A stretch of DNA of 43,701 nucleotides from Clostridia bacterium (GTDB taxonomy: Bacteria > Bacillota > Clostridia > Christensenellales > Aristaeellaceae). The stretch covers positions 1 through 43,701 of the forward strand of contig JAFZOG010000122.1 of assembly GCA_017550745.1 (NCBI GenBank), given 5' to 3'. How positions within the stretch are numbered: the stretch's first letter is position 1; every line of letters starts with the position of its first letter. Below the pieces are notes generated by a model. It did not search any database. It saw nothing but the letters and a program-made list of their open reading frames with translations, and was not told where the DNA came from. The position numbers were made by a program, and so were the translations under genes. Below, piece after piece: positions 26,698-35,832 of this stretch.

Positions 26698-27168
26698 TTA
26701 TTCCTCATCCAGCGCGCTCAGATCGGGCACCAGGCGCACCTGCGCCACCGCTTTGCGGGGCAGGTCGATTTCTTCTTCCCCGTTTTGCAGCAGCACATGG
26801 TCATCGTTCAGCTCTTTCAGCAGGCCCTGGGCAGATTTCCTGCCGTCCACAGGCTTATACATTTTCGCTTCCACCAGGAGGCCGATGGACTTATCGATAT
26901 CCCGCTGTGTTTTCAGCGGCCTGTCGATGCCGGGAGAACATACCTCCAGGAAGTCGTAATCAAATGCTTCCAAGCTGGGCTGCACAGCCCGGTGATACTT
27001 TTCGCAGTCGTCCAGCGTGACTCCCGTATCGGTGTCGATGTAAATACGCAGGTAGCGGCCTGTGGGCTCTTTTTCCATGGCTACGTCGCACAGCTCGCAG
27101 TTCAGCTTCTTTGCCAGGCTTTCACAGATGGCCGTGATCTTCTGCATGTTCGCGTTTTTGGGCGGCAT
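26698..27168 (-). CDS. rimP: Ribosome maturation factor RimP
   Basis: 156 residues from ATG 27168 behind AAAGGAG; an upstream in-frame start at 27231 has no binding site. RYLRIYIDTDTGVTLDDCE and VCSPGIDRPL are the family motifs. It assists 30S assembly and opens the rimP-nusA-infB operon. Transcription starts about 200 bases upstream, so the leader is long. Confidence 0.94.
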   Translation of the reverse strand: MPPKNANMQKITAICESLAKKLNCELCDVAMEKEPTGRYLRIYIDTDTGVTLDDCEKYHRAVQPSLEAFDYDFLEVCSPGIDRPLKTQRDIDKSIGLLVEAKMYKPVDGRKSAQGLLKELNDDHVLLQNGEEEIDLPRKAVAQVRLVPDLSALDEE

Positions 27169-27591
27169 TTGACTGCTCCTTTCCTGCCAGAGTTTCTCCA
27201 TAAACATACAAAGAGCGGGATAAAACCGCAATTTCAGAAAAACACAGGGACGCGAAATAAAGCGTCAGCCCCATGGCTTTCCTGCTTGCAGCTCCCACTC
27301 TTCGTTAAACCCTTCTTTCTCAAAGGTCGATCCTGCTGATCCTGTGATTCCCTTTTCTTTCCGCGAATCACGGAGATTAGTATACCATAGAAAAAACGGA
27401 AATACAAGCGTTTTCCAAAGAAAAAAGAAACTTTCGCCAAATTGAAGGTTGCGTTTCAGTTATTCCTGGGGGAACCTTCTTAGCGCAGGCCGTCCGGCAG
27501 GCCCGGAAAGCAAAGAATGGGTTCCCCGGACATATGAACGGTGACAATTGAAGCGTTTTCTCTGTATGATTTGGGCTATATGGCGTATGAA
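27169..27591 (-). other. Intergenic region: rimP leader and promoter, no gene
   Basis: The first ~200 bases are the rimP mRNA leader, containing a 5-bp GACGC/GCGTC hairpin (27249-27266) followed by TGTGTTTTTC, a possible weak attenuator. The promoter is at 27379-27407. The remaining ~180 bases up to the NUDIX stop codon contain short open frames without binding sites and no RNA I recognise. Confidence 0.5.
27379..27407 (-). promoter_or_regulatory. Promoter of the rimP-nusA-infB operon
   Basis: TTGTAT (27407-27402), 17-base spacer, TATACT (27384-27379). Confidence 0.7.
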
Positions 27592-27996
27592 TCATCCCTT
27601 GTTTAATCTCGCAAACAGTATTGGCGTAATATCAGGGTAGGTCAGGTTCTCCGGCAAAGAATCAAAGAACCCGATTTCTTTCATTTCGCTGTCCGGCATT
27701 TTGCCAAATAGGCGGACAGCAGCCGTGAACACCTGGCCATTGGCGGAAGATACTTCATCCGCCGCCCAATAATCGCAAAGGGGAAAGATGTCATAGTCCT
27801 CTGCTCCGGACTCTTCCCACAATTCTCTTTTCGCCGCGTCCATCGGTGTTTCTCCCGCTTCAATATGCCCGCCTTGGGTTTCCCATGTATCCCGGCTGCG
27901 ATGGCGGCTCAAAACAATTTTGTTTTCATACCTCGTCAGTATAACGACATATTTGTATTCTTTCAGGGAATTCAGAGGATAAACGGCACATCTCAT
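27592..27996 (-). CDS. NUDIX hydrolase
   Basis: 134 residues. The NUDIX box is intact: GGHIEAGET, then REL and EESGAE at the proper spacing. Such enzymes hydrolyse nucleoside diphosphates linked to other groups; the substrate is unknown. The start overlaps the esterase stop by four bases (ATGA), so the two are co-translated. Confidence 0.92.
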   Translation of the reverse strand: MRCAVYPLNSLKEYKYVVILTRYENKIVLSRHRSRDTWETQGGHIEAGETPMDAAKRELWEESGAEDYDIFPLCDYWAADEVSSANGQVFTAAVRLFGKMPDSEMKEIGFFDSLPENLTYPDITPILFARLNKG

Positions 27997-28748
27997 TCTG
28001 CTTCAGCCTTTCGCAAAAATTCTGTCATGGCGGAAACGATGCGGGGGTACTCCGGTGAAATGGTACACACATGCGGCGCGTTTTCCAGCCAGAGCTGAGC
28101 TTTGACGGTACTTGACACGCCGTTCAGGATAATGTCCGGGCTGTCGGCAGAAACGGTTTTATCGCTATGGGACTGAATGATCAGCACCGGGCAGTGAATC
28201 AGCGGCAAATCCCGTTTTGCGCGCCGCATGATCGTGCTGAGCTGGCTGACGCTGGAAAGCGGATAACTGTCATATCCGATATCGTAATCCGCGTTCAGTG
28301 TATCCCGGCTTCCATCCGCACGTTTATGAACCGTCGGATGCACCAGCGCGGCTAACGGCGCCAAGGAGCGGAACTTTGCTGTCGTTGCCATCGGCGCGGC
28401 GATCGCCACACAGGCGTCCGCGTCCATCTGCGCCGCCAGCATCAGGGACAGGCACCCGCCCATGGATAATCCGGCAACGGAAAAAGTACGGTATTTTCCG
28501 CGCATCTCAGCCGCCGCTTTCCTGCATGCACCCACCCAATCCTGCCAGGATGCCTTCCCCATCGCTTCGGGATTTTCACCATGCCCCGGCAGCAGTATCC
28601 CACGCACGGCAAACCCGTTTTCCCTTAGTCCTTCCCCGATCAATCGCATATGGCTTGGAGAACCGGTAAACCCGTGAATCAGCAGCACGCCATGCTCTCC
28701 TTCCGGAAAAGCAAAGGGCTGGGCCTGCGGCAAAGAAAAATCCTGCAT
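27993..28748 (-). CDS. Alpha/beta hydrolase, carboxylesterase-like
   Basis: 251 residues from ATG 28748 behind AAAGGAAC; a longer frame to 28793 starts inside a terminator stem. The oxyanion loop is LIHGFTGSP, the nucleophile elbow GLSMGG, the acid lies in QSHSDKTV and the catalytic His in NAPHVC. This pattern fits the Est30/monoacylglycerol-lipase group of short-chain esterases. It is cytoplasmic (no signal peptide). Confidence 0.92.
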   Translation of the reverse strand: MQDFSLPQAQPFAFPEGEHGVLLIHGFTGSPSHMRLIGEGLRENGFAVRGILLPGHGENPEAMGKASWQDWVGACRKAAAEMRGKYRTFSVAGLSMGGCLSLMLAAQMDADACVAIAAPMATTAKFRSLAPLAALVHPTVHKRADGSRDTLNADYDIGYDSYPLSSVSQLSTIMRRAKRDLPLIHCPVLIIQSHSDKTVSADSPDIILNGVSSTVKAQLWLENAPHVCTISPEYPRIVSAMTEFLRKAEAE

Positions 28749-28774
28749 GGCTTGTTCCTTTCTCATGAGGTCAC

Positions 28775-28803
28775 AAAAGCCGTCCGGGATCACCCGGACG
28801 GCT
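28775..28803 (-). terminator. Terminator of the secreted-protein gene
   Basis: A perfect 11-bp stem AGCCGTCCGGG/CCCGGACGGCT (28778-28788 with 28793-28803) with a four-base loop and TTTTG after it on the minus strand. Confidence 0.85.
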
Positions 28804-28821
28804 GGGAAAACGAAGATACGA

Positions 28822-30198
28822 TCAGGCGGCAGGGGCTTCTTCAGCGCCGCCCATGAACATCATCAAAAACTGATTGACGATTTCTTCCAGGACCGCGCCC
28901 GCAACAGGCTCCGCGGTCTTGATGTTGCCGACCACCGTATTCAGGCCGGTCATCAGATCCATCATCAGCGTGCCAATCACTTCCATGGACTTTTCTTCAT
29001 CCAGCAGGCCGTCCAGCGCCAGTTCAGCCTTCTGGGCTTTCGCGATGGTCTTCGTGCGTTCGCCGGCCATCACGAAATCGATGGTGCTGGTGAGAACAGG
29101 CTCTTCAATATCATTGATATACAGGGAAGCAGCCACAGCAACGCCCACATCGTCGTACGTCACCGCGCAGGCGATTTCCATGTCAGTGCCGGGAGCGCTG
29201 ATGGCATAGTTCAGGGTGAAGCCGTTATCCAGGGTTTCCACGTAGCATTCAAAGGACATCTCCTGGGCGGGGATTTCGAACATTACGTCAACGGACTTTT
29301 CGGCCACGTATACATAGGTATTGGTGTTGCCGGAATCATCGTTCTTGCCTACGCTGTTGACGATCACATAGGTATCGGCAGCAGTCTGGTTGCCTTCGTC
29401 ATCGGTGATGACATACACCAGGCCGGTCACTTCGGGAATGTATTCTTCCGGCACATCTTCCATGACCAGCTGGGAAAAATCCAGTTCCGCGTTGGGAATC
29501 ATGGAAGCGATGGATTCGGCAGCAGCCTTGAAGCTTTCATCCGCGGCCATTTTCTCGGTGAAAGACTTGATGGAGGCCAGCATGGCATTCACATCCACGG
29601 TCAGCGGGATTTCGGTGTTGAATACGACGCCTTCAATCAGGTCGGCATACTCGCCCTTCACGGGATCGCCGAACGTTAAGGCAGCCATGAATTCAGAAGC
29701 CAGTTCCATGGCATATTGGCTGATGCTCTCAGCGGCTTTCATGATCTTCTCCATGTCCATGGCCTTCATGTTTTCTTCAGCCTGGGCAAAAACCTGCTCC
29801 ATCAGCTTGGAAATGGTTTCGAACTGGAAGGTCAGCACATAGCTGGGCACCAGATCGGTGGACAGGGCGATGCCGCTTTCATTCATTTCCGCGACGAGAG
29901 ACAGCACTTCCTTGCCTTTGATTGACAGGTCGTACTGCACTCCATTGTCGGCGAAGACGAGCAGTTCGCCCATATCGCTCAGCAAGGGCAGCAGCATTTT
30001 CACCATCGCCATGGTTTCCTCGTCCATCCCCGCAGCGCCCAGCAGGCTCGCCACCGCTTCTTCATTCACCTGTACGTTGGCGTTGACGGTGAAGCTGGGA
30101 ACCAGGGACGCTTCAGGCTGAGCGGCCTGTTCCGCCAGCGCGGACACGCAGGAGAAAGCCATCATCGCCGCTACAAGTAAAGCAATCAACTTTTTCAT
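28822..30198 (-). CDS. Secreted protein of unknown function (1 of 3)
   Basis: 458 residues from ATG 30198 behind AAAGGGG. A signal peptide (MKKLIALLVAAMMAFS onward) ends in ALA before residue ~24; a Cys near its end (AFSC) makes a lipoprotein form conceivable but the lipobox is poor. The mature part is acidic, with helical N-terminal and beta-rich C-terminal halves (EVTGLVYVITDDEGN, then TLNYAISAPG). I do not recognise the family. The overall plan (signal peptide, ~450-500 residues, repeated beta segments) is shared with the next two genes, but this one has its own promoter. Confidence 0.85.
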   Translation of the reverse strand: MKKLIALLVAAMMAFSCVSALAEQAAQPEASLVPSFTVNANVQVNEEAVASLLGAAGMDEETMAMVKMLLPLLSDMGELLVFADNGVQYDLSIKGKEVLSLVAEMNESGIALSTDLVPSYVLTFQFETISKLMEQVFAQAEENMKAMDMEKIMKAAESISQYAMELASEFMAALTFGDPVKGEYADLIEGVVFNTEIPLTVDVNAMLASIKSFTEKMAADESFKAAAESIASMIPNAELDFSQLVMEDVPEEYIPEVTGLVYVITDDEGNQTAADTYVIVNSVGKNDDSGNTNTYVYVAEKSVDVMFEIPAQEMSFECYVETLDNGFTLNYAISAPGTDMEIACAVTYDDVGVAVAASLYINDIEEPVLTSTIDFVMAGERTKTIAKAQKAELALDGLLDEEKSMEVIGTLMMDLMTGLNTVVGNIKTAEPVAGAVLEEIVNQFLMMFMGGAEEAPAA

Positions 30199-30312
30199 CG
30201 TTTGAACCCCTTTCATCATTCAATCGCGAATGTATCTCAGCTTCTGCCCGGCATTGCCCGGGCAAGGCATTCCGCAGTTTTCAGCGTGGATAATCCGCAC
30301 ATTTCGTGAATG

Positions 30313-30341
30313 ATTATACCACAATCCTTATCTTTTGGCAA
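30313..30341 (-). promoter_or_regulatory. Promoter of secreted gene 1
   Basis: TTGCCA (30341-30336), 17-base spacer, TATAAT (30318-30313). The leader is about 110 bases and includes a GCCCGG hairpin. Confidence 0.75.
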
Positions 30342-30406
30342 TATGCTTCGCCGCAAAAATAGCGGTATTGGAGCACGTTATCCGACAGTTCAGCGCAAAA
30401 GCGCTT

Positions 30407-31915
30407 TTATTCCTGCGCGCCCGCAGCGCTTGTGGCAACAGCGGTCGTGAAGAACTGGACCGCCTGGGCCAGCCAATCCTGGAGAAGGGCGGCGCGCTTG
30501 TTGCCGGACATCTGATCCACCCGCACGGCGTTTTCCGCCTGTGAAACGACGGTATAATCAAAGGGCGCCACGGTGCGGCTGGAAAGCTGCGCCGTAATCG
30601 CAGCGCCGCTCTCCATGTCCATCCAGGATGCGCTGCCGTCCAGATGGGTGGAGGACTGCTTGGAGCTGCCGGAGGAAAGCTCCGCATTCAGGGTGAAAAG
30701 CTGCATCGGCAGATCCGTGCCCTCGCGCGGCCGGAGCATCAGGCTTCCCCGCATGGTCTGGGTGGATCTGTCATCGGCCAGGGAATACGCTTCCTCGCCC
30801 TGATCCCAGGTGAGGCTGTAATCAAAGCCGATGGGCTTGAGCTCCGGCGTGCCGTCGCTGACCACGAATGAAGCGCCTTCTTCCGTGACCGGCACCAGCA
30901 GGGCAACAGAGCCGTTAAAAGCGCCGGAGGAAGTCTGCTCACAGGAAATATCAAATTCCGCGCCGTTTTTCCCCGCGCCGGCCACGCGCCATTCGTGCCC
31001 TCCGTCGGACGGAGTGACAGAGAAAGCGAGGCGGGTGAACAGCGCATCCTGGGCGAAGGGAAAAGAGATGCTGTCCAGCAGCACGGTGCCGGATGAATCA
31101 TGCCGGCGGGCAATTTCCACGTTGCCCTCCATGCTGATCCCATCCACCAGCGCGGTCAGCGTGTTCAGGGCGGAGGGCTGCAGGTAAGCCGCCGCTTCCT
31201 GGGGCGTGGCTATTTCCTTGAGCAGGTCCAGCAACGGCTGATCCTGATAAAAGGCTTTGAGCAGCGTTTTGATTTCTTCCTTCACTTCCCGCGCGGGGAT
31301 CCTGCAGGACAGCTCCATATAGGTTTTTCCGCCGTCCATGCCCGTAGAAACGGAAGCGAAGGAGTTCATCCATACGGCAGCTTCCGTTTCATAGTTTTCC
31401 AGCAGCGGCTTAGCCCTTTCCTTCCAGCTTTCCGAGGCGTTCAGCACGTTCAGCAGCATCTGCCACAGGGGCGGCCAGCCTTCCCCTTCCTGGGAAGAAG
31501 CGGTAAACAGCCGCGTCCAGCTCCAATCCCTGGCCGCAGTATAAACGGCGTCCGGGTTCAGCATTTCGCTGAAAACGCCGGAAAGCGTTTCATCATAAAG
31601 GAAAGAAACTTTGGCGTCGGCAATGCCGCTGAAGGAAAACGTCAAATCCGCTTCACCTTCGTCCTTGTTCCGCTGGGTGGTATGCTCAAGCGTCACGGTC
31701 AGCTTCGGCGCAAGAAGTTTCACCATCGCCCATATATCATCGGGAATAACGGATGTTTCCTCTCCGATCACGGTGAAGCTGACCGTCCCCCGGTAAGCGG
31801 ATTCTTTCATTGCCTGCTGATAGAACTTATCGATCAGCGTGTCGTTTTCCGCCATCGCAGACACTGCGCCTGTGATCATAAGCAGCGCCAGGATGATAGA
31901 AATCCATCGTTTCAT
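30407..31915 (-). CDS. Secreted protein of unknown function (2 of 3)
   Basis: 502 residues from ATG 31915 behind GAGGAGGAA. The signal peptide is MKRWISIILALLMITGAVSA with a likely cut after AMA. The mature protein is rich in beta segments with Trp/Tyr, has only two cysteines, and has a repeat-like pattern of hydrophobic strands such as FDYSLTWDQGEEAYSL. I recognise no catalytic motif. It lies 22 bases after secreted gene 3, so the two are co-transcribed, and about 110 bases upstream of a separate promoter for gene 1. Confidence 0.82.
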   Translation of the reverse strand: MKRWISIILALLMITGAVSAMAENDTLIDKFYQQAMKESAYRGTVSFTVIGEETSVIPDDIWAMVKLLAPKLTVTLEHTTQRNKDEGEADLTFSFSGIADAKVSFLYDETLSGVFSEMLNPDAVYTAARDWSWTRLFTASSQEGEGWPPLWQMLLNVLNASESWKERAKPLLENYETEAAVWMNSFASVSTGMDGGKTYMELSCRIPAREVKEEIKTLLKAFYQDQPLLDLLKEIATPQEAAAYLQPSALNTLTALVDGISMEGNVEIARRHDSSGTVLLDSISFPFAQDALFTRLAFSVTPSDGGHEWRVAGAGKNGAEFDISCEQTSSGAFNGSVALLVPVTEEGASFVVSDGTPELKPIGFDYSLTWDQGEEAYSLADDRSTQTMRGSLMLRPREGTDLPMQLFTLNAELSSGSSKQSSTHLDGSASWMDMESGAAITAQLSSRTVAPFDYTVVSQAENAVRVDQMSGNKRAALLQDWLAQAVQFFTTAVATSAAGAQE

Positions 31916-31937
31916 GTTCAGGTTCCTCCTCATGCCT

Positions 31938-33422
31938 TTAACCGTCCACATCGTCATCGTCCCATTCTTCTTCCGGCTCTTCCTCCGGTTCCTCCTCCTC
32001 TGTCAGCCACTCTACCGCGGCTTCCAGCGCAGGTGTGATCGGGCCGTTCATCCAGGCGTCGGTGCGGATATCGTTCAAAATGGCGGCCTTTTCTTTTCCG
32101 TTCAGAGGATTGATCAGATCGCTGAGCGCCATCACCAGCGGCTCCGCTTCATCCTGCACCATGTCCTTCGCCAGCTCGGCGGAAACCTCCCGCAGATCCT
32201 TCGCGCTGGCCGCAGAGGGCTGGGTGATGTCTTCGGTCACGTTCAATTTCACTGCAAAGGAAGCCTTCACCATGCTCCTGTCGCCCTGTTTTTTCTGCAC
32301 AGCGACAGTGCCGTCCATCCCATCGGCGCTGAAAACCAGCTTGGGCGTCAGCGTCCAGGTGCTTTTTACCTTGTTTTCGGTGCGGGATATGGTCACCTTC
32401 CCCGTCCATTGCTCGTCATCGTCCTGGATGGTGTTTTTCAGGCTCGCGCTCAATGTGCCGGATACGGTCGCGCCGTCAAGCGTACGGGTATATGTGCCTT
32501 CCAGCCCGAGGGTCCTGGTATTTTTCTTGCTCGTCATCTGAACGGCGCAGGTGACTTTGAAATTATTCTTTCCTTTTACGGCAGGGGCGGAGAAGGAAAG
32601 ATAGCCGCCCTTATCCGGCGTAAAGCCGTAAAACAGCGTCACCTTGCGTTTGTCGCCGTTCACGCCGGCGTTGCCGGTAAACTGCAGGCCCATATCGTCG
32701 CCCGCTTTATCCAGAAAACGCTTGAAACGGCATTCGCCGGAAAACTCAAGGGCCTCAAGCAAATCCTCCGCTTTCGCGCAAAGGCCGGGCTGGTTTGCCA
32801 GGGTCTCCTCCAGGACAGGCAGCAGCGCATCCAGTATCCTGGGCCAGAACTCGTTCATATCGTCGCCGGAAAAAGTATATGTTTCGTTGGACACCGCCTT
32901 GGAGGCGTTTTTGATGGACGTGGCTTCCTTGCTCTTTTTCGGCGTGACGTGGGACGACAGCTTCTCATACAGCTGGGGAGCCAGCTTCAGATAAGCGCCG
33001 GGGATGACCGACGGGTCGAACCATTCCATCTCCCGGCCGCAAAACAGCGTCAGCGCGTCGGGCGCGTTTTCCGCGGTCAGATATGTGCCGCCGGAGGGCG
33101 AAAAAACGGTCAGCGTGTATCCGTCCCTGTGTTCCACATCCGCCTGCAGGACGCTTTCTCCTTCCAGGCTGATTTCCGCCCGGCTGTTTTCCCCCGAGCA
33201 CACGGTCAATGCAGCGCTGTCAAGCCATTCGTTGATCGTTTCCAGAGAATCCTTGGAAATCCCGTTGAGCGATTCAGCCTTCACCCGCATCGTCAGGGCC
33301 AGGCTGTTTTCAGCGTTCATTCGCGTATAGCGCTCAGAAAACTCCGCTGCAGCAGGCGAACATGTAAGCATCATTCCAAATATGCATACCCAGGCCAGAA
33401 TCCGTTTCCAGCATCCGCCCAT
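31938..33422 (-). CDS. Secreted protein of unknown function (3 of 3), acidic tail
   Basis: 494 residues from ATG 33422 behind GGGAGGG. The signal peptide (first ~26 residues) ends with SPAAA. The mature part alternates helical segments and beta strands (VTLFYGFTPDKGGYLSF, TWTLTPKLVFSADG). The last ~20 residues are almost all Glu, Asp, Pro and Trp, a strongly acidic tail. Weak resemblance in strand pattern to gene 2 suggests distant paralogy, which I cannot prove by eye. It is first in the two-gene unit reading from 33503-33531. Confidence 0.82.
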   Translation of the reverse strand: MGGCWKRILAWVCIFGMMLTCSPAAAEFSERYTRMNAENSLALTMRVKAESLNGISKDSLETINEWLDSAALTVCSGENSRAEISLEGESVLQADVEHRDGYTLTVFSPSGGTYLTAENAPDALTLFCGREMEWFDPSVIPGAYLKLAPQLYEKLSSHVTPKKSKEATSIKNASKAVSNETYTFSGDDMNEFWPRILDALLPVLEETLANQPGLCAKAEDLLEALEFSGECRFKRFLDKAGDDMGLQFTGNAGVNGDKRKVTLFYGFTPDKGGYLSFSAPAVKGKNNFKVTCAVQMTSKKNTRTLGLEGTYTRTLDGATVSGTLSASLKNTIQDDDEQWTGKVTISRTENKVKSTWTLTPKLVFSADGMDGTVAVQKKQGDRSMVKASFAVKLNVTEDITQPSAASAKDLREVSAELAKDMVQDEAEPLVMALSDLINPLNGKEKAAILNDIRTDAWMNGPITPALEAAVEWLTEEEEPEEEPEEEWDDDDVDG

Positions 33423-33502
33423 GATCGTCACACCCTCCCATTCATCATAACGAAGCAACCGTTTCGTTTCTTGCGTGCCTATATGGAAAACAACCTGACA
33501 TG

Positions 33503-33531
33503 ATTATACCGCATTTTTCCACAGTTGTATA
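33503..33531 (-). promoter_or_regulatory. Promoter of secreted genes 3 and 2
   Basis: TATACA (33531-33526), 17-base spacer, TATAAT (33508-33503). Confidence 0.65.
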
Positions 33532-33594
33532 GAGCTTACGGAAAATTCAGGCAGGATCAAACGGTTTTGCCCATCAGCCCGTTTGCTGAAGGCA

Positions 33595-35253
33595 TCATTT
33601 GTTTTTGAGCATTTCCCTGGCATGGGCGCGGGCGCTTTCCAGATCGCCGCCCAGCATCCGGGCAATTTCGTTTACGCGGGCTTCGCCGTTTAAAGGCGTC
33701 AGCTGCGTGCGGGTGCGTTCCCCGTCAAAGGACTTTTCCACCAGGTAATGGCGGTCGGCCAGGGCGGCGATCTGTTGCAAATGCGTCACGCAAAGCACCT
33801 GGCGCTCCTTTGCGATAGCGGCCATCTTCTCCCCCACCACCTGCGCGGCGCGGCCGGAAATGCCGGTGTCGATCTCGTCAAAGATCATGGACGGCACGCC
33901 CACCCGCTGCGCTGCAACGGATTTGATCGCCAGCATCAGGCGGCTCAGTTCACCGCCGGAAGCGATTTTGGAAAGCGGCTGCAGCTCCTCCCCGCGGTTC
34001 GGCGCAATCTGAAAGGCTGCCGTTTCGTTCCCCAGCGGCCCAGCCGGGCAGGGAGGGAGCGTCACGCGGAAGGTGGTTCCCGCCATGTTCAGGTCGCAAA
34101 GCTGCGCTTCCATCTCCCGCTCAAATTTTCGGGCCAATTCCTGCCGGCGGGCGGTAAGCAGCGCCGCCGTGTTTTGATACTGCCCGGCAAGGGTCTTTTC
34201 CTTTTTGGCGAGGAGCTCCAGGTCGTCGTCAATGCTTTCAAAGCTGCTCAGTTCTTTTTCGATTTCTATCAGCTTTTCCGCCATTTCACCGGTGGTGATC
34301 CCGCCGTATTTCCGGCTCAGGCGGCGGATCAGATCCAGGCGGCTCTGCACCGCTTCCAGCCTGTCCGGGTCGGCGTCCAGCTTATCCAGCAGATCTCTCA
34401 GGGTCAGCCCGATGTCCTCAGCTTCATAATACAGCGCATCCAAACGGCTGTGGAGGGAAGCATAGGCATCGTCCAGCCCTTCGATGGGCTGTAATGCTCC
34501 CGCGGCGGCGCGGAGCGCTTCGGCGGCGGGATCGGTTCCGCCGTACACCTGTTCGAACGCTTCCCTGAGGCCGCTTTCGATTTTTTCCATGTTGCGGTAT
34601 TTGTCCCGCTCCTTTGCCAGTTCCTCTTCCTCGCCGGGTACCAGCTTCGCCTTTTTCAATTCCTGGCGGCGGATACGAAGCAGCTCCATCCGCTCACCGG
34701 CCTGAGCGCTCTGTTTTTTCAGCCTGTCCAATTCGTGCCTGCAGTCGTTCCAGGCGTTAAAATCGGCCTGGGCCTTCTCCAGCAGCGCCCGGTGCGCTTC
34801 GTCTCCGGAGGCGTCCAGATAGCCCAGATGCTTTTTTTCGTCCATCAGGCTTTGATGCTCGTGCTGGCCATGAATGTCCATCAGCAGGTCGGTCAATTGG
34901 TGATACTGGGCCAGCGGCAGAAGCGTGCCGTTCACCCGGCAGGACGAACGGCCGGACAGCGTGATTTCCCGGCTGAGGATCAGTTCGTTTCCCTCGTCCA
35001 GCTCCTGTTCCTTGAGCAGCTTTTGCGCCGCCGGGCAGTCGGAAATATCGAACACGCCTTCCACCCGGGCTTTTTCCTCTCCGTGGCGGATCAGTTCCTT
35101 TTGCGCCCGTCCTCCCAGCAGCAGCGTCACCGCGTCCACCAGAATGGATTTGCCCGCGCCGGTCTCTCCGGTGAGCACATGCAGGCCGGTGGAAAACTCC
35201 GCCTGCATCTCGTCCATCAGCGCGATATTGCGGATCGTTAATGATACAAGCAT
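33595..35253 (-). CDS. recN: DNA repair protein RecN
   Basis: 552 residues from ATG 35253 with GAGG upstream. Walker A GETGAGKS near residue 28, the signature KIASGGELSRLML and Walker B MIFDEIDTGISG flank a coiled coil, as in SMC-like proteins. RecN acts early at DNA double-strand breaks. It is the last gene of nadK-argR-recN, an order conserved in Firmicutes, with a 123-base gap after argR in which I see nothing further. Confidence 0.96.
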   Translation of the reverse strand: MLVSLTIRNIALMDEMQAEFSTGLHVLTGETGAGKSILVDAVTLLLGGRAQKELIRHGEEKARVEGVFDISDCPAAQKLLKEQELDEGNELILSREITLSGRSSCRVNGTLLPLAQYHQLTDLLMDIHGQHEHQSLMDEKKHLGYLDASGDEAHRALLEKAQADFNAWNDCRHELDRLKKQSAQAGERMELLRIRRQELKKAKLVPGEEEELAKERDKYRNMEKIESGLREAFEQVYGGTDPAAEALRAAAGALQPIEGLDDAYASLHSRLDALYYEAEDIGLTLRDLLDKLDADPDRLEAVQSRLDLIRRLSRKYGGITTGEMAEKLIEIEKELSSFESIDDDLELLAKKEKTLAGQYQNTAALLTARRQELARKFEREMEAQLCDLNMAGTTFRVTLPPCPAGPLGNETAAFQIAPNRGEELQPLSKIASGGELSRLMLAIKSVAAQRVGVPSMIFDEIDTGISGRAAQVVGEKMAAIAKERQVLCVTHLQQIAALADRHYLVEKSFDGERTRTQLTPLNGEARVNEIARMLGGDLESARAHAREMLKNK

Positions 35254-35376
35254 GGCAACCTCATTGTGATTGAAATGTTCTTTGTTTCAAGCTCCGGGCT
35301 GAAACAGGCTGCCGCACAGGCACAATGATTTGAACGGTTTCTCCCGTATGCCCTATTCAGCGCCTGAACCCCGTAA

Positions 35377-35829
35377 TTATTTCAGCATATCCTCGAACCG
35401 CTTCACCGTTTCCAAAGCCTGGCCGTCGTCCCGCGCCACGACAAACACGGTGTTGTCCCCCGCCATGCTGCCCAGGATGCCGGGCAGCCGCATGGAGTCG
35501 ATGGCTTCCCCTGCCACGTTCGCGCTGCCGGAGAGCGTTTTGATCACCACGATGTTCCGCGCGCAGTCCACGGACAGAACGGAATCCTTGAACATGCGCA
35601 CAAAACGCTCAGACAGCCCATGCTCCGCTTTGTCCGCCGTTGCATACTTATACCCGCCGGTGCCGGACAGCACCTTTAGAAGGCGGAGCTCCTTGATATC
35701 GCGGGATACGGTGGCCTGGGTGACCACGATGCCCATATCCCGCAGCTTGGACGCCAGTTCCTCCTGGGTTTCAATATCGTTTTGCTCGATGATGCTCAGG
35801 ATGGCCGTTTGACGCGCGTTTTTCATCAT
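35377..35829 (-). CDS. argR: Arginine repressor
   Basis: 150 residues. The N-terminal winged helix (RQTAILSIIEQNDIETQEEL, ATVSRDIKEL) binds operator DNA. The C-terminal domain holds GSANVAGEAID and the GTVFV-like strand DNTVFVVARD for arginine binding and hexamer formation. It starts three bases after the nadK stop. The neighbours are not arginine genes; this location beside recN is typical. Confidence 0.95.
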   Translation of the reverse strand: MMKNARQTAILSIIEQNDIETQEELASKLRDMGIVVTQATVSRDIKELRLLKVLSGTGGYKYATADKAEHGLSERFVRMFKDSVLSVDCARNIVVIKTLSGSANVAGEAIDSMRLPGILGSMAGDNTVFVVARDDGQALETVKRFEDMLK

Positions 35830-35832
35830 TGT

